A stretch of 64,000 nt of DNA, taken from contig NZ_LLEI02000090.1 of NCBI RefSeq assembly GCF_001399455.2, positions 62,001 to 126,000 of the forward strand. The letters run 5' to 3'. The notes beneath the pieces are model-generated. The model was given only the letters and a program-made list of their open reading frames with translations. It ran no database searches and was not told where the DNA came from. This stretch comes from Vibrio bivalvicida (GTDB taxonomy: Bacteria > Pseudomonadota > Gammaproteobacteria > Enterobacterales > Vibrionaceae). Position numbers and translations under genes: made by a program. Positions within the stretch are counted from its first letter, which is position 1; the number at the start of each line of letters is the position of its first letter. Positions 27,489 to 40,589 of the stretch are shown in pieces.

Positions 27489-30400
27489 ATGGCTTTATAT
27501 GATCCTCGTCTTGAAAAAGACAACTGTGGATTTGGCTTGATTGCACATATGGAAGGTGAGCCAAGCCATAAACTGGTACGCACCGCAATTTCAGCACTTG
27601 ACCGCATGACCCACCGTGGTGGTATCGCCGCTGACGGAAAAACGGGTGATGGCTGTGGTCTTTTATTACAAAAGCCCGACTCATATCTTCGTCTTATCGC
27701 TGAAGAAAATGGTTTCAACCTCGGCAAACAATATGCTGTAGGTATGATTTTTTTCAATCAAGACCCTCTTAAAGCTCAACAAGCTAAAGACATTATTAAT
27801 CAAGAGCTTGCAAAAGAGACATTGACCGTCTCAGGTTGGCGAGAAGTGCCGACCAACTCGGCAGTGTTAGGCCCAATTGCGGCTGATTCACTGCCCAATA
27901 TTCAGCAAGTTTTTATCTCAGCACCTGCCGGGTGGCGTGAGCGCGACATTGAACGACGCCTGTATATCGCTCGCCGCCGAATTGAAAAACAGATCGTTGA
28001 CGATAACGAGTTTTATATTTGTAGCTTGTCGACTCAAGTCATGGTGTACAAAGGTCTGTGTATGCCCGCAGACTTACCTAGGTTCTACTTAGACCTCGCC
28101 GATCTACGCATGGAATCAGCTATCTGCCTGTTCCACCAGCGTTTTTCGACTAACACTCAACCGCGTTGGCCTCTGGCTCAGCCATTCAGGTATCTCGCCC
28201 ATAATGGTGAAATCAATACGATTCAAGGCAATAGGCAGTGGGCGCGAGCACGTGCTTATAAATTTGCTTCGCCGCTCCTACCCGACCTGCAAACGGCCGC
28301 ACCTTTCGTCAATGAAACGGGATCAGATTCATCAAGCTTAGATAACATGCTCGATCTGTTCTTAGCGGGTGGTATGGATATCTTCCGCGCTATGCGAATG
28401 CTTGTTCCACCTGCGTGGCAAAACCACCCGGATATGGACCCAGATCTACGCGCCTTCTACGACTTCAACTCGAAACATATGGAACCGTGGGACGGCCCGG
28501 CTGGTATCGTGCTTTCCGATGGTCGATATGCGGCATGTAACTTAGATAGAAATGGCCTACGCCCTGCTCGTTATGTGATCACTAAAGACAAGCTGATCAC
28601 TCTTGCATCAGAAGTCGGTATTTGGGATTACGCACCGGATGAAGTCGCAGAAAAAGGCCGCGTAGGCCCCGGTGAACTGCTCGTGGTGGATACTCGCCAA
28701 GGCAAGCTATGGCAATCAAGCGAAATTGATAATGATCTTAAAGGTCGCCATCCATATAAAGAGTGGATGGATAGCAATGTTCATAAACTTACACCATTCT
28801 CGCAGTTAGCCGAAGATCAAGTAGGTGAACGTAGCTTTGACGATGACCAACTTAAGACCTACCAAAAACAGTTTGCGATGAGCAACGAGGAAGTCGATCA
28901 GGTCCTTCGTGTTCTGGGTGATATGGGTCAAGAAGCCGTTGGCTCAATGGGTGATGACACGCCAATGGCAGTGCTCTCTTCAAAAGAACGCCTTGTCACT
29001 GACTATTTCCGTCAGAAATTCGCGCAAGTAACCAACCCACCGATCGATCCATTGCGTGAAAAACACGTTATGTCGCTTGCAACCAGTATTGGTCAGGAGA
29101 TGAATGTCTTCTGTGAAACCGATGGTCACGCCCATCGAGTCACCTTTGATTCGCCTGTTCTGCTTTACTCAGATATGAAGCAGTTGCTCGAGCTAAACGA
29201 TCAACACTATGGCAACTCAGTACTGGATATTAACTACGATCCTCAAGAGAAAGATCTCGAAAAGGCAATCTTAGATCTTTGTGAACAAGCTGAGCAGGCA
29301 GTAAAAGATGGCTCTGTGCTCGTGGTTCTTTCCGACCGAGCATTACGCAAAGGCATGTTGCCTATCCCAGCCGCGATGGCAGTAGGCGCAGTGCAAAGCC
29401 GCCTAATAGAAGCTAACTTGCGCTGTGACGCTAACATCATTGCTGAAACAGGAACGGTGCGCGATCCGCATCAATTTGCGGTTCTACTTGGCTTTGGCGC
29501 AACCGCGGTTTACCCGTATCTCGCCTATGAAGCCTTAGGCAAAGTGATTGATGATGGAGCGATCGATAAGAGCTATCGCGAAGTGATGCAAAACTACCAG
29601 TACGGCATCAACAAAGGCCTGTACAAGATTATGTCTAAGATGGGCATTTCAACGGTCGCTTCATACCGTTGTTCTCAGTTGTTTGAAGCTGTCGGCCTAA
29701 GTCAGGAAGTTGTCGAGCTATGCTTTAATGGTGTTACAACCCGAATTCAAGGTGCAAACTTTGAAGACTTTGAGCAAGACCTTTACAACCTTTCTCGCAA
29801 AGCTTGGGCGAAACGCAAACCTATCGAACATGGTGGGCTGCTCAAATATGTCCACGGTGGTGAATACCACGCCTACAACCCAGATGTTGTAGGAACCTTA
29901 CAAACCGCAGTTAAGTCCGGCGACTCTTCCGACTATAAGAGTTTTGCCAAACAGGTCAATGATCGCCCTGTGGCTATGCTGCGTGACTTAATGCAACTGA
30001 AGAAATCAGACTCACCGTTAACACTGGAACAAATCGAACCAAGCACTGAACTGTTCAAACGATTTGATTCAGCAGCGATGTCTATTGGTGCTTTAAGCCC
30101 TGAAGCTCATGAAGCTCTGGCAGCCGCTATGAACCGACTGGGTGGCTACTCAAACTCCGGTGAAGGTGGTGAAGATCCACGCCGTTTTGGTACTGAACGT
30201 AACTCTCGTATCAAGCAGATTGCCTCAGGACGTTTTGGTGTAACACCTCACTACTTAACTAATGCTGATGTCTTGCAAATCAAGGTTGCACAAGGGGCGA
30301 AGCCTGGTGAAGGCGGTCAGTTACCGGGGCATAAGGTCACGGCTGAAATCGCTAAACTGCGCTATTCAGTGCAAGGGGTAACCCTTATCTCCCCTCCTCC

Positions 30401-31952
30401 TCATCACGATATCTATTCGATTGAGGATTTGGCTCAGCTTATCTTCGACCTTAAACAGGTCAATCCGAATGCTCTGGTATCGGTGAAGTTGGTTTCTGAA
30501 CCTGGTGTCGGCACTATCGCAACAGGGGTTGCCAAGGCTTACGCCGATCTGATTACCATTTCTGGTTATGACGGCGGTACGGCAGCAAGCCCACTCACCT
30601 CAGTAAAATATGCAGGTAGCCCTTGGGAACTCGGCCTTGCCGAAACTCAGCAGGCTCTAGTTGCCAATGGTCTTCGCCACAAGATTCGCCTCCAAGTTGA
30701 TGGTGGCTTGAAAACTGGCTTAGATGTGGTCAAAGCGGCAATTCTTGGTGCAGAAAGCTTCGGTTTTGGTACCGCCCCAATGGTCGCGATGGGTTGTAAG
30801 TTCCTACGTATTTGTCACCTAAACAACTGTGCGACAGGTGTTGCTACGCAAGATGACACCTTACGTAAAGAATACTTCAAAGGCCTACCTGAGATGGTAA
30901 TGAACTACTTTGTCGGTCTTGCTGATGAAGTGCGCGAGCTGTTAGCTGAACTTGGTGTTGAAAAGCTAACAGATCTCATTGGTCGTACCGATCTACTGGA
31001 AGCAGTAGAAGGTATGACAGCCAAACAAAGCAAGCTCGATCTATCTAGTATTCTTGAAGCACCAGTGTCACCACAAAACCATCCGCTTTATTGGACCGAG
31101 CCAAACGCTCCATTTGACAAGGCAGAACTCAATCAAAAGATCGTTGAAGATACCTTAGCGGCTGTAGAGGCTAAGCAAGGTGCTGACCTCTTCTATAACG
31201 TCATTAACACTGACCGTTCAATTGGCGCTCGTCTTTCAGGTGAAATAGCCAAACGCTACGGTAACCAAGGTATGGCTGCAACGCCGATTAAACTTCATCT
31301 GGATGGTACCGCGGGTCAGTCATTTGGAGTCTGGAATGCGGGCGGTGTTGAACTCTACCTGACGGGTGATGCCAATGACTATGTCGGTAAAGGCATGGCT
31401 GGCGGTAAGATTGTTATCAAGCCGCACCAAGGTACCGCCTTTAGATGTAATGAGGCGACCATCATAGGCAACACCTGTTTGTATGGCGCAACAGGCGGCA
31501 AGCTATTTGCGGCAGGTACTGCAGGCGAACGCTTTGGGGTGCGTAATTCTGGCACCATCTCTGTGATTGAAGGCGCTGGCGATAATGCTTGCGAATACAT
31601 GACAGGCGGTATTGTTGCCATTCTTGGTGCGACTGGCGTGAACTTTGGTGCTGGTATGACAGGCGGCTTCGCTTACGTCTTGGATGAAAACGACGACTTC
31701 CAAGGTCGCGTGAACCAAGAATCGGTAGAGGCAGTTGCCCTTTCTGAGCTCTATATTCATCAGGAACATTTACGTGGCTTAATTGCAGAACACTTAGAAG
31801 AGACAGGATCTGCTCACGCAGAAAACATCTTAGCGAACTTTGATGAATGGATTCCAAAGTTCTACTTAGTGAAACCTCAAGCAGCAGACTTAAACACCCT
31901 GCTAGGCCATCAAAGCCGCAGTGCCGCAGAACTGCGCGTTCAAGTCCAATAA
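27489..31952 (+). CDS. gltB: Glutamate synthase (NADPH) large subunit, second copy (enteric type)
   Basis: A second full glutamate synthase large subunit, 1487 residues. Cys13 (LEKDNCGFG) is the expected amidotransferase nucleophile after a short propeptide. It has the amidotransferase ([20 protein letters not shown]), FMN domain ([31 protein letters not shown]), 3Fe-4S cluster C-x5-C-x4-C ([12 protein letters not shown]) and the C-terminal beta-helix (NGTAGQSFG-type repeats). By my memory of the E. coli protein it is much closer to enteric GltB than the first copy is. An AGGGAG site precedes the ATG, and the small subunit follows 21 nt downstream. Confidence 0.95.
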   Translation: MALYDPRLEKDNCGFGLIAHMEGEPSHKLVRTAISALDRMTHRGGIAADGKTGDGCGLLLQKPDSYLRLIAEENGFNLGKQYAVGMIFFNQDPLKAQQAKDIINQELAKETLTVSGWREVPTNSAVLGPIAADSLPNIQQVFISAPAGWRERDIERRLYIARRRIEKQIVDDNEFYICSLSTQVMVYKGLCMPADLPRFYLDLADLRMESAICLFHQRFSTNTQPRWPLAQPFRYLAHNGEINTIQGNRQWARARAYKFASPLLPDLQTAAPFVNETGSDSSSLDNMLDLFLAGGMDIFRAMRMLVPPAWQNHPDMDPDLRAFYDFNSKHMEPWDGPAGIVLSDGRYAACNLDRNGLRPARYVITKDKLITLASEVGIWDYAPDEVAEKGRVGPGELLVVDTRQGKLWQSSEIDNDLKGRHPYKEWMDSNVHKLTPFSQLAEDQVGERSFDDDQLKTYQKQFAMSNEEVDQVLRVLGDMGQEAVGSMGDDTPMAVLSSKERLVTDYFRQKFAQVTNPPIDPLREKHVMSLATSIGQEMNVFCETDGHAHRVTFDSPVLLYSDMKQLLELNDQHYGNSVLDINYDPQEKDLEKAILDLCEQAEQAVKDGSVLVVLSDRALRKGMLPIPAAMAVGAVQSRLIEANLRCDANIIAETGTVRDPHQFAVLLGFGATAVYPYLAYEALGKVIDDGAIDKSYREVMQNYQYGINKGLYKIMSKMGISTVASYRCSQLFEAVGLSQEVVELCFNGVTTRIQGANFEDFEQDLYNLSRKAWAKRKPIEHGGLLKYVHGGEYHAYNPDVVGTLQTAVKSGDSSDYKSFAKQVNDRPVAMLRDLMQLKKSDSPLTLEQIEPSTELFKRFDSAAMSIGALSPEAHEALAAAMNRLGGYSNSGEGGEDPRRFGTERNSRIKQIASGRFGVTPHYLTNADVLQIKVAQGAKPGEGGQLPGHKVTAEIAKLRYSVQGVTLISPPPHHDIYSIEDLAQLIFDLKQVNPNALVSVKLVSEPGVGTIATGVAKAYADLITISGYDGGTAASPLTSVKYAGSPWELGLAETQQALVANGLRHKIRLQVDGGLKTGLDVVKAAILGAESFGFGTAPMVAMGCKFLRICHLNNCATGVATQDDTLRKEYFKGLPEMVMNYFVGLADEVRELLAELGVEKLTDLIGRTDLLEAVEGMTAKQSKLDLSSILEAPVSPQNHPLYWTEPNAPFDKAELNQKIVEDTLAAVEAKQGADLFYNVINTDRSIGARLSGEIAKRYGNQGMAATPIKLHLDGTAGQSFGVWNAGGVELYLTGDANDYVGKGMAGGKIVIKPHQGTAFRCNEATIIGNTCLYGATGGKLFAAGTAGERFGVRNSGTISVIEGAGDNACEYMTGGIVAILGATGVNFGAGMTGGFAYVLDENDDFQGRVNQESVEAVALSELYIHQEHLRGLIAEHLEETGSAHAENILANFDEWIPKFYLVKPQAADLNTLLGHQSRSAAELRVQVQ

Positions 31953-31970
31953 TTCATGGAGGATGTTTGA

Positions 31971-33386
<1,416 letters not shown>

Positions 33387-33413
33387 TCCAATTTTTGCCT
33401 CTATCAACATCAC

Positions 33414-33442
33414 AAAAGGATCCTATGATTGGATCCTTTTTT
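33414..33442 (+). terminator. Rho-independent terminator after the second gltBD
   Basis: A 10 bp perfect stem (AAAAGGATCC/GGATCCTTTT, 33414-33423 with 33431-33440), 7-nt loop, then further T residues. Confidence 0.9.
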
Positions 33443-33488
33443 CTTGCGGTACATATAATTAAGACAAAATAACAAACAGGAATTCAAC

Positions 33489-33917
33489 ATGAAGAAAGCA
33501 GCTCTCCTTTCCATTACAGTGTTGGGTTTAACCGCTTGTAGCCAAGGAGTTCAAACCATGACGGATCGTTCTGCTTCACCATGTGGAGATAAACCCAACT
33601 GTGTCTCGACCCAAGATAACCGTGAGAAATATCAGCTCGCCCCCTTCCCCCTAACAGCAGATGCTAATATCGACAGTATTGAACAAGCAGCTCTCAAGCT
33701 AGCAGGGGCGAAAACTGCGGTCAAAGAAGGAGGGTATTTGCGTATCGAGTGCACCTCGAAGATCATGCGCTTTGTTGACGACTTAGAGCTAAAAATTGAA
33801 GGCGATAAACTAGTGGTGCGCTCTGAGTCACGTGTTGGCTATTCGGATTTTGGTGTTAACCGGAAACGAGCCGATGAACTGCGCGAGCGACTAAAAGAAA
33901 GCGGCCTTATCAAGTAA
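33489..33917 (+). CDS. DUF1499 domain lipoprotein
   Basis: A 142-residue protein with a lipoprotein signal, MKKAALLSITVLGLTACSQ, with lipobox LTAC and Cys17. The mature part matches the DUF1499 pattern: CGDKPNCVSTQD near the start, then LRIECTSKIMRFVDDLELKIEGDKLVVRSESRVGYSDFGVNRKR. DUF1499 has no established function. The gene stands alone between two terminators and converges on truB. An AGGAATTC site lies before the ATG. Confidence 0.85.
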   Translation: MKKAALLSITVLGLTACSQGVQTMTDRSASPCGDKPNCVSTQDNREKYQLAPFPLTADANIDSIEQAALKLAGAKTAVKEGGYLRIECTSKIMRFVDDLELKIEGDKLVVRSESRVGYSDFGVNRKRADELRERLKESGLIK

Positions 33918-33936
33918 ACGCCTAGCGGCCAGATAC

Positions 33937-33966
33937 AAAAAACCGAAGCATTAGGCTTCGGTTTTT
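33937..33966. terminator. Bidirectional terminator between DUF1499 gene and truB
   Basis: A stem AAAACCGAAGC/GCTTCGGTTTT with a 5-nt loop ATTAG (centre 33950-33954), with A and T runs on the two sides. It ends truB leftward and the DUF1499 gene rightward. Confidence 0.9.
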
Positions 33967-33985
33967 ATATTAGCGGGAAAGCTAA

Positions 33986-34936
33986 TTACTGCTCGGCTTC
34001 ATCACGGAAAACAACGAGGCGCTTAGGCGCGACCTTACCGTCGTCATTGACTTCTGCAACACCAATAAAGAGTTTCTCTTCACCAGAAGTCATACGCAGT
34101 GGCGTCCCTTCTGGTGCACCTAATACTTGTACCGGCATACCGTGTTGTACTAGGTTGGTTAACTCAGCACTCAAATTCACCTCTGGCAAATCTTCAACTG
34201 CGGTATCCATTGGCAATAGCAACGGATCGAGCAACTCTTTAGGAGCGACTTCATCACGATGTGCTTGCTCAAGTAGCTCATTTAACTGCTCAAGTGTCAC
34301 CATCTTCCCATACGGGTATTTTGCAACCCCAGTACGACGAAGCATAGTCACATGAGCGCCACAACCTAGCATTTCACCCAGATCATCGACGATAGTGCGG
34401 ATATAGGTGCCTTTAGAACAGTGTACTTCCATCTCCACTTCATCACCTTCAAAGCGATGCAGGACAATTTCATACACGGTAATCTTGCGTGATTCACGCG
34501 GCACTTCAATGCCTTTACGCGCATACTCATACAGAGGCCTACCTTGATACTTCAACGCAGAAAACATTGAAGGTACTTGGTCAGACTCACCACGGAACTT
34601 ATCGATAGATGCTTCTAGCTTGTCTAGAGACACATCGACTGGACGAGTTTCGACAACCTCACCGTCAGAATCTGATGTATCAGTGCGCTCACCTAGTTTA
34701 GCTATCACTCGGTAACGCTTATCTGAATCGAGCAAAAATTGAGAAAACTTGGTTGCTTCACCAAGGCAAATTGGCAGCATACCTGTCGCTAGGGGATCCA
34801 GAGCACCGGTATGACCTGCTTTTTCTGCAAAGTAAACACGCTTTACTTTTTGCAGTGCATCATTAGATGAAATGCCTGTTGGTTTATCCAGAAGGATAAC
34901 GCCATTAATTGGACGACCTTTACGACGACGAGCCAT
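33986..34936 (-). CDS. truB: tRNA pseudouridine(55) synthase
   Basis: TruB isomerises U55 in the T-loop of tRNAs. The 316-residue protein has the catalytic aspartate Asp47 in [14 protein letters not shown], the [10 protein letters not shown] start motif and a C-terminal PUA-like region. Its start overlaps the rbfA stop by one base. It is the last gene of this operon copy: a terminator and a convergent gene follow, whereas rpsO-pnp commonly follow truB in gammaproteobacteria. Confidence 0.97.
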   Translation of the reverse strand: MARRRKGRPINGVILLDKPTGISSNDALQKVKRVYFAEKAGHTGALDPLATGMLPICLGEATKFSQFLLDSDKRYRVIAKLGERTDTSDSDGEVVETRPVDVSLDKLEASIDKFRGESDQVPSMFSALKYQGRPLYEYARKGIEVPRESRKITVYEIVLHRFEGDEVEMEVHCSKGTYIRTIVDDLGEMLGCGAHVTMLRRTGVAKYPYGKMVTLEQLNELLEQAHRDEVAPKELLDPLLLPMDTAVEDLPEVNLSAELTNLVQHGMPVQVLGAPEGTPLRMTSGEEKLFIGVAEVNDDGKVAPKRLVVFRDEAEQ

Positions 34937-35343
34937 TACTCTTCACCTGCCTGGTCTTCTTCGCGACCTGAGTCTTGTTGCTTGCGCTTGTCTTCGCTTA
35001 CCACCTCAGACACAAGGTTCGACATACGCATACCCTCAACAAGAGTATTGTCGTAGTAGAAGCGAACTTCTGGCGTTAGACGTAGACGAATACGCTTACC
35101 TAGCATCATGCGAATGTGCACTTCGTGCTCACGTAATGCTTCTAGGCAAGATTCTGGTGTTTGCTCACCAACACATAGGAAAGTAACGAATACTTTTGCA
35201 TACGCTAGATCACGTGACACTTCTACATCAGAAATGGTCACCATACCTAGGCGAGAATCACGAACTTCACGTTGAAGGATCATCGCAAGTTCTTTTTGCA
35301 GCTGCTGTGAAACACGCTGCGTGCGGCTAAATTCTTTTGACAT
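34936..35343 (-). CDS. rbfA: 30S ribosome-binding factor A
   Basis: RbfA helps late 30S maturation by binding near helix 1 of 16S rRNA. The 135-residue product has the family start [20 protein letters not shown], the [21 protein letters not shown] core and a charged tail. It lies between infB and truB in the conserved transcription/translation operon. The gap to infB is long (114 nt) and includes a strong hairpin, so the ribosome site AAGAGAAA is probably loaded independently. Confidence 0.96.
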   Translation of the reverse strand: MSKEFSRTQRVSQQLQKELAMILQREVRDSRLGMVTISDVEVSRDLAYAKVFVTFLCVGEQTPESCLEALREHEVHIRMMLGKRIRLRLTPEVRFYYDNTLVEGMRMSNLVSEVVSEDKRKQQDSGREEDQAGEE

Positions 35344-35365
35344 ATCTTTTCTCTTATTAGAAAGA

Positions 35366-35396
35366 ATGGGGGGATGGATAAATTCCAGCCCCCCAT
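35366..35396 (-). other. Strong intercistronic hairpin between infB and rbfA
   Basis: The arms ATGGGGGG (35366-35373) and CCCCCCAT (35389-35396) pair perfectly, with an inner GGA/TCC helix. The stem carries six consecutive G-C pairs. No clean T tract follows on the minus strand, only TTCTTTCT, so it is more likely an mRNA-processing or stability element than a full terminator (inference). Confidence 0.6.
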
Positions 35397-35457
35397 GGCG
35401 TATTCAACAACCAATTACTGCTTATTCATCAATGAGTAAGCCAGCAATGTTAGTCAA

Positions 35458-38145
35458 TTAGTCAAGAGTACGTTTAACTTCTACGATTTCGAATACTTCG
35501 ATCTGGTCACCAACGCGAACATCATTGTAGTTCTTAACGCCGATACCACACTCGTAGCCGTTCTTAACTTCTTGAACGTCATCTTTAAAGCGACGAAGTG
35601 ACTCTAGTTCACCTTCATAGATAACAACGTTCTCACGTAGTACGCGGATAGGGTTGCTACGTTTGATGATACCTTCTGTAACCATACAACCAGCGATTGC
35701 GCCCAGTTTAGGTGACTTAAATACGTCACGCACTTCAGCAAGACCAATGATCTCTTGCTTGAATTCTGGAGCTAGCATGCCGCCCATTGCTTGTTTCACT
35801 TCATCAATCAATTGGTAAATGATTGAGTAGTAACGTAGGTCAACGTTAGCTGATTCGATTGCACGACGCGCTGAAGCATCTGCACGAACGTTGAAGCCAA
35901 GGATGATAGCGTTTGAAGCTTCAGCAAGAACTGCGTCAGTTTCAGTAATACCACCAACACCAGAACCTACGATATTCACTTTCACTTCGTCAGTAGAAAG
36001 TTTCAGTAGCGAGTCTGCGATTGCTTCAACAGAACCTTGAACGTCAGCTTTAAGAACAACGTTAAGTTCAGCAACTTCACCAGCAGTCATGTTAGAGAAC
36101 ATGTTCTCTAGTTTAGATTTCTGCTGACGAGCAAGTTTCACGTCACGGAATTTACCTTGACGGTAGTTTGCAACTTCACGCGCTTTACGCTCATCACGAA
36201 CTACAGTTGCTTCGTCACCTGAAGATGGCACACCAGATAGACCGATGATTTCTACAGGGATAGAAGGACCTGCTGAAGTGATTTCTTTACCGTTTTCATC
36301 GCGCATTGCACGAACGCGGCCGTATTCTTGACCACAAAGTAAGATATCACCTTTGTTTAGCGTACCTGATTGAACAAGTACTGTTGCTACTGGACCGCGA
36401 CCTTTATCTAGACGAGATTCAACAACAACACCCGACGCCATGCCTTCTTCAACTGCAGTCAGTTCTAGAACTTCAGATTGTAGAAGGATAGTCTCTAGAA
36501 GACCTTCGATGTTTGTACCCTGTTTCGCAGAGATGTGAACGAACATGTTCTCACCGCCCCACTCCTCAGGAATAACGTCGTATTGAGCTAGCTCGTTCTT
36601 AACGTTATCTGGGTTTGCGTCTTCTTTATCAATCTTGTTGACAGCAACAATCAGAGGAACACCTGCCGCTTTCGCGTGCTGGATTGCTTCGATTGTCTGT
36701 GGCATTACGCCATCGTCTGCTGCTACTACTAGAACAACGATATCTGTTGCTTGAGCACCACGAGCACGCATTGCTGTAAATGCCGCGTGTCCAGGAGTAT
36801 CAAGGAAAGTGATCATACCGTTATCAGTTTCTACGTGGTACGCACCAATGTGCTGCGTGATACCGCCTGCTTCACCTGAAGCAACGTGTGCTTTACGGAT
36901 GTAGTCAAGTGTAGAAGTTTTACCATGGTCTACGTGACCCATGATAGTTACTACTGGTGCACGAGGCACTGATTCCAAGCTGTTATCACGATCTGATAGT
37001 ACCGCTTCTTCTAGCTCGTTTTCTTTACGTAGGATAACTTTGTGACCCATTTCTTCAGCAACAAGCGCCGCTGTTTCTTGGTCGATCACTTGGTTGATAG
37101 TCGCCATTGCGCCCATCTTCATCATTACTTTGATAACTTCTGTGCCCTTAACAGACATCTTGTTAGCAAGCTCTGAGACAACGATAGTTTCGCCGATAGC
37201 AACATCTGCTTTCGCTACAGTTGCAGTTTTATCAAAACCTTGTTGCATTGAAGTAGGTTTAGCTAGTTTACCTTTGTTGCGACCACGGCCACCACGTTGG
37301 TTACGGCCACCACGGTTTTGGTCATCGTTGCCAGAAGTTTTCTTCTTCTTCTTACGACGGCCACCTTCTTCTTTACGGTCAGCTGCATCTTCAGCTTCAC
37401 GAGCGTAAGTAGAAGTCGTTACATGGTAGTCAGAATTCTCTAACTCTTTCTTCTTCTTCTCTTCTTCAGTCCAACGAGCTTCGTTTTCTTCAGCTAGCTT
37501 ACGAGCTTCTTCAACAAGCTTCGCAGCTTCTTGTTCCGCTTTACGTTGGGCTTCTTCTTCCTGACGACGCTTCAGCTCGTCAGCTTCTTTTTTCGCTTGA
37601 GTATTCACTTCTGCATTTTTTGCATTCATGTCTTTCTTAGCCTTATCAGCTTGGGCGCGTTTAGCCTTATCTTCAGTGTCGCGTTTTGCATCCGCTTCTC
37701 GCTTCGCTTTCTCTTCGGCCTCGCGTTTTGCTTTCTCTGCAGCTTCACGTTTTGCTTGCTCTTCAGCCTCACGCTTCGCAAGCTCTTCCGCTTCACGCTT
37801 TGCTGCTTCCTCAGCCTCACGTTTCGCGTCGTCTTCGATAATGCTGCGCTTCACATAAGTGCGCTTTTTACGCACCTCTACTTGAACATCCTTACTCTTG
37901 CCACCACCAGCGTTAACGCTTAGTGTGCTGCGAGTTTTACGCTGTAGCGTTAAGCGAGTAGGCTCCGCGTCACCAGATGTGTCGCCGTGCTCTTTCTTAA
38001 GGTGAGTCAAAAGTTTCTGCTTTTCTTCATCAGTAACTTGATCACTACCCGCTTTATTCATGCCAGCGTCAGCAAGTTGTTCAATTAAGCGGTCCACTGG
38101 AGTACCAATTTCTTCACTCAGTGCCTTAACAGTAATTTGTGTCAT
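35458..38145 (-). CDS. infB: Translation initiation factor IF-2
   Basis: IF-2 is the GTPase that brings fMet-tRNA to the 30S subunit and joins the subunits. I start at the ATG at 38145 ([14 protein letters not shown]), with an AAGGAG site, giving 895 residues. In order: the N-terminal IF2N domain (1-50), a long charged helical region (about 107-240) with eight-residue AKREAEEx repeats, a second IF2N segment (about 320), and the G domain with [14 protein letters not shown] and NKIDK, then domains II-IV. It lies 20 nt after nusA. The frame could extend 15 codons upstream, but that lacks support. Confidence 0.97.
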   Translation of the reverse strand: MTQITVKALSEEIGTPVDRLIEQLADAGMNKAGSDQVTDEEKQKLLTHLKKEHGDTSGDAEPTRLTLQRKTRSTLSVNAGGGKSKDVQVEVRKKRTYVKRSIIEDDAKREAEEAAKREAEELAKREAEEQAKREAAEKAKREAEEKAKREADAKRDTEDKAKRAQADKAKKDMNAKNAEVNTQAKKEADELKRRQEEEAQRKAEQEAAKLVEEARKLAEENEARWTEEEKKKKELENSDYHVTTSTYAREAEDAADRKEEGGRRKKKKKTSGNDDQNRGGRNQRGGRGRNKGKLAKPTSMQQGFDKTATVAKADVAIGETIVVSELANKMSVKGTEVIKVMMKMGAMATINQVIDQETAALVAEEMGHKVILRKENELEEAVLSDRDNSLESVPRAPVVTIMGHVDHGKTSTLDYIRKAHVASGEAGGITQHIGAYHVETDNGMITFLDTPGHAAFTAMRARGAQATDIVVLVVAADDGVMPQTIEAIQHAKAAGVPLIVAVNKIDKEDANPDNVKNELAQYDVIPEEWGGENMFVHISAKQGTNIEGLLETILLQSEVLELTAVEEGMASGVVVESRLDKGRGPVATVLVQSGTLNKGDILLCGQEYGRVRAMRDENGKEITSAGPSIPVEIIGLSGVPSSGDEATVVRDERKAREVANYRQGKFRDVKLARQQKSKLENMFSNMTAGEVAELNVVLKADVQGSVEAIADSLLKLSTDEVKVNIVGSGVGGITETDAVLAEASNAIILGFNVRADASARRAIESANVDLRYYSIIYQLIDEVKQAMGGMLAPEFKQEIIGLAEVRDVFKSPKLGAIAGCMVTEGIIKRSNPIRVLRENVVIYEGELESLRRFKDDVQEVKNGYECGIGVKNYNDVRVGDQIEVFEIVEVKRTLD
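37666..37827 (-). repeat. 24 bp coding repeats in infB
   Basis: Residues 107-160 of IF-2 are built from about six imperfect copies of the octapeptide AKREAEEx, encoded by 24 bp units. They form a highly charged single-helix linker. Such arrays vary in copy number among relatives. Confidence 0.75.
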
Positions 38146-38165
38146 CCGCTTTCTCCTTGCTGAAA

Positions 38166-39653
38166 TTATTCGTCGTCGCCGAACCAACAAATGTTACGAG
38201 CTGCCATAATTAGCTCACCCGCACGTTCTTCGGTTAGACCTTCAATACCTTCGATATCATCGATACCCTGATCAGCCAGGTCTTCTAGTGTTGCTACACC
38301 TTTAGCTGCCAGTTTAAATGCCATCTCACGCTCTAGCCCTTCTAGACCAAGCAGGTCTTCGGCAGGCTCAACACCTTCGAAAGACTCTTCTTGCGCAAGA
38401 GCGAGAGTAGTTAGTGCATTCTTAGCACGATTACGTAGTTCTTCGACTAGATCTTCATCTAGGCCGTCAACTTCTAGAAGCTCATTTACTGGTACGTAAG
38501 CGACTTCTTCTAGAGTAGAGAAGCCTTCTTCAACAAGTAGTTGAGCGAAATCTTCTTCAATATCTAGGTGCTTCATGAAGCTTTCAATTGCAGCTTGAGA
38601 TTCTTCAGCGTGTTTCTTGTGAAGATCTTCAACTGTCATTACGTTTAGTTCCCAACCAGTCAGCTGAGATGCAAGACGTACGTTTTGACCATTACGGCCA
38701 ATTGCTTGCGCTAAGTTGTCTGCTTCAACCGCGATGTCCATCGCGTTTGTATCTTCATCAACGATGATAGAAGCAACATCTGCAGGCGCCATAGCATTGA
38801 TAACAAACTGCGCTGGGTTATCGTCCCAAAGTACGATATCGATACGCTCACCACCAAGCTCACCAGAAACAGCTTGAACACGCGCACCACGCATACCAAC
38901 ACACGCACCAACAGGGTCAATACGTTTGTCATTTGTTTTAACAGCAATTTTTGCACGAGAACCAGGATCACGTGCCGCGCCTTTAAGCTCGATGATCTCT
39001 TCAGCAATTTCAGGAACTTCTACACGGAATAGTTCAGCCAGCATTTCTGACTTAGAGCGCGTAACGAATAGCTGAAAACCACGTGCTTCTGGAGCCACTT
39101 TGTATAGAAGGCCACGAACTCGGTCACCTGGACGGAAGTTTTCACGAGGAAGCTGGTCGTCACGTAGGATCACTGCTTCAGCGTTGTTACCTAGGTCAAG
39201 GACCACTGTTTCGCGGTTAACTTTCTTTACCACACCAGTAACTAACTCGCCTTCGTTATCAATAAACTGCTCAACGATTTGTGCACGCTCAGCTTCACGT
39301 ACTTTTTGTACGATAACTTGCTTAGCCGTTTGAGTCGTAATACGGTCAAACGTTACCGATTCGATGTCATCTTCAACGTAGCCACCTAGCTCAAGCTCTT
39401 CGTTTTCAAACTTAGCAGCTTCTAGAGAGATCTCTTTAGTTGGGCTCTCAACGTCTTCGACAATTAACCAACGACGGAACGTTTCGAACTCACCCGTTTT
39501 ACGGTCAATTTCAACACGAACATCAATTTCCATTTCGTGTTTCTTCTTGGTAGAAGTAGCCAGAGCAATTTCTAGGGCTTCAAAGATACGCTCACGAGGT
39601 ACCGCTTTCTCGTTCGATACCGCTTCTACTACCGCTAAAATTTCTTTACTCAT
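38166..39653 (-). CDS. nusA: Transcription elongation/termination factor NusA
   Basis: NusA binds RNA polymerase and modulates pausing, termination and antitermination. The 495-residue product has an N-terminal polymerase-binding domain (1-125), an S1 domain (about 135-200), two KH domains ([17 protein letters not shown] and [17 protein letters not shown]) and two C-terminal acidic HhH repeats (AR1/AR2), characteristic of gammaproteobacterial NusA. It lies 24 nt after rimP and 20 nt before infB. In E. coli NusA feeds back on its own operon at leader terminators; two such hairpins lie upstream of rimP here. Confidence 0.97.
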   Translation of the reverse strand: MSKEILAVVEAVSNEKAVPRERIFEALEIALATSTKKKHEMEIDVRVEIDRKTGEFETFRRWLIVEDVESPTKEISLEAAKFENEELELGGYVEDDIESVTFDRITTQTAKQVIVQKVREAERAQIVEQFIDNEGELVTGVVKKVNRETVVLDLGNNAEAVILRDDQLPRENFRPGDRVRGLLYKVAPEARGFQLFVTRSKSEMLAELFRVEVPEIAEEIIELKGAARDPGSRAKIAVKTNDKRIDPVGACVGMRGARVQAVSGELGGERIDIVLWDDNPAQFVINAMAPADVASIIVDEDTNAMDIAVEADNLAQAIGRNGQNVRLASQLTGWELNVMTVEDLHKKHAEESQAAIESFMKHLDIEEDFAQLLVEEGFSTLEEVAYVPVNELLEVDGLDEDLVEELRNRAKNALTTLALAQEESFEGVEPAEDLLGLEGLEREMAFKLAAKGVATLEDLADQGIDDIEGIEGLTEERAGELIMAARNICWFGDDE

Positions 39654-39677
39654 TTTAAATAGCCTCTAAGACTTTAA

Positions 39678-40133
39678 TTAAAATTTAGGGATCAGGTTAG
39701 CTTTTGAAATATTGCTTAGGGCAAACTCTTCCTCGTTACCTTCAACAGTAACTGAGATAGTTTCACCATCAACTGAGTGGATTACACCTTTCCACTTGCG
39801 ACGGTTGCCAACAGCCATCTTCAAAACGATGCTTACCTCGTGACCAACAAATTGTTCATAATGTGCTGCTTTGAATAGTGGTCTTTCTAAACCTGGTGAA
39901 GACACTTCAAGGTTGTAAGCCACTGTGATTGGATCTTCAACGTCCATTACCGCGCTAACCTGGCGGCTAACTTCAGCACAATCTTCAACATTAATACCGT
40001 TCTCGTGATCAATGAAGATACGTAACGTTGAGTGTTCACCTGCGCGAACAAATTCTAATCCAACTAACTCATAACCTGATGCTGCTACAGGAGCTTCAAG
40101 CATTTCAGTAAGTTGTCTTTCTAAACCAGTCAT
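39678..40133 (-). CDS. rimP: Ribosome maturation factor RimP
   Basis: RimP assists 30S assembly. The 151-residue protein has the usual two-domain form: [42 protein letters not shown], then [12 protein letters not shown] and a C-terminal Sm-like domain. It is first of the rimP-nusA-infB-rbfA-truB operon. A CTGGAG ribosome site lies before the ATG. The preceding leader carries two terminator-like hairpins between the gene and tRNA-fMet. Confidence 0.96.
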   Translation of the reverse strand: MTGLERQLTEMLEAPVAASGYELVGLEFVRAGEHSTLRIFIDHENGINVEDCAEVSRQVSAVMDVEDPITVAYNLEVSSPGLERPLFKAAHYEQFVGHEVSIVLKMAVGNRRKWKGVIHSVDGETISVTVEGNEEEFALSNISKANLIPKF

Positions 40134-40151
40134 TTAAACCACTCCAGAAAC

Positions 40152-40170
40152 AAAAAAAGGGCTCAGAGCC
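40152..40170 (-). terminator. Second terminator-like hairpin upstream of rimP
   Basis: GGGCT-ctg-AGCCC followed by TTTTTTG on the minus strand, just 19 nt before the rimP start. The stem is short but GC-rich and the T run is perfect, so it may attenuate entry into the operon. Confidence 0.55.
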
Positions 40171-40223
40171 CAATTTAAATTCCAAGCAAAGCTCCAAATT
40201 CTCAATTAGAAAATTCAGATAAC

Positions 40224-40251
40224 AAAAAACCCCGAAAAGTCGGGGTTTTTT
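40224..40251 (-). terminator. Terminator after tRNA-fMet, upstream of rimP
   Basis: A 12 bp stem (AAAAAACCCCGA/TCGGGGTTTTTT) with a 4-nt loop, T-rich on both strands. It lies between tRNA-fMet and rimP. In E. coli transcripts partly read through such terminators from metY into rimP-nusA. Confidence 0.85.
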
Positions 40252-40341
40252 GTTGCTGGACCCTGATATGTTAAGTGCTATCTATGCCACTTAACTCGCA
40301 ATATTGCTATTGCGCAAACTTGTCCTAATCCTTAGAGGATT

Positions 40342-40418
<77 letters not shown>

Positions 40419-40474
40419 TCCGACTTGTCGAGCATTATACGCTCTCCAAGGTGTTTTACAAGTTTGTAAATCAA

Positions 40475-40558
40475 TGGTGCCGAGAGAGGGACTCGAACCC
40501 TCACACCTAAGGCACTAGCACCTCATGCTAGCGTGTCTACCAATTTCACCATCTCGGC
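40475..40558 (-). tRNA. leuU: tRNA-Leu (anticodon GAG)
   Basis: An 84 nt class II tRNA with encoded ACCA. The acceptor arm is GCCGAGA/TCTCGGC; the anticodon stem CTAGC/GCTAG has loop ATGAGGT, giving anticodon GAG. A variable arm (TGCCTTAGGTGT) follows. It sits between secG and tRNA-fMet, as leuU does in E. coli. Confidence 0.95.
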
Positions 40559-40589
40559 AGCTAATTCTATTTTTCAGCTAGAAAATAGC

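Noticed and set aside
37531-37923. A 130-codon open frame on the plus strand inside infB, rich in Phe, Leu and Ser
   Set aside because: It is the antisense shadow of the charged KREAEE repeat region of IF-2; it has no ribosome site and its composition follows from the complementary codons.
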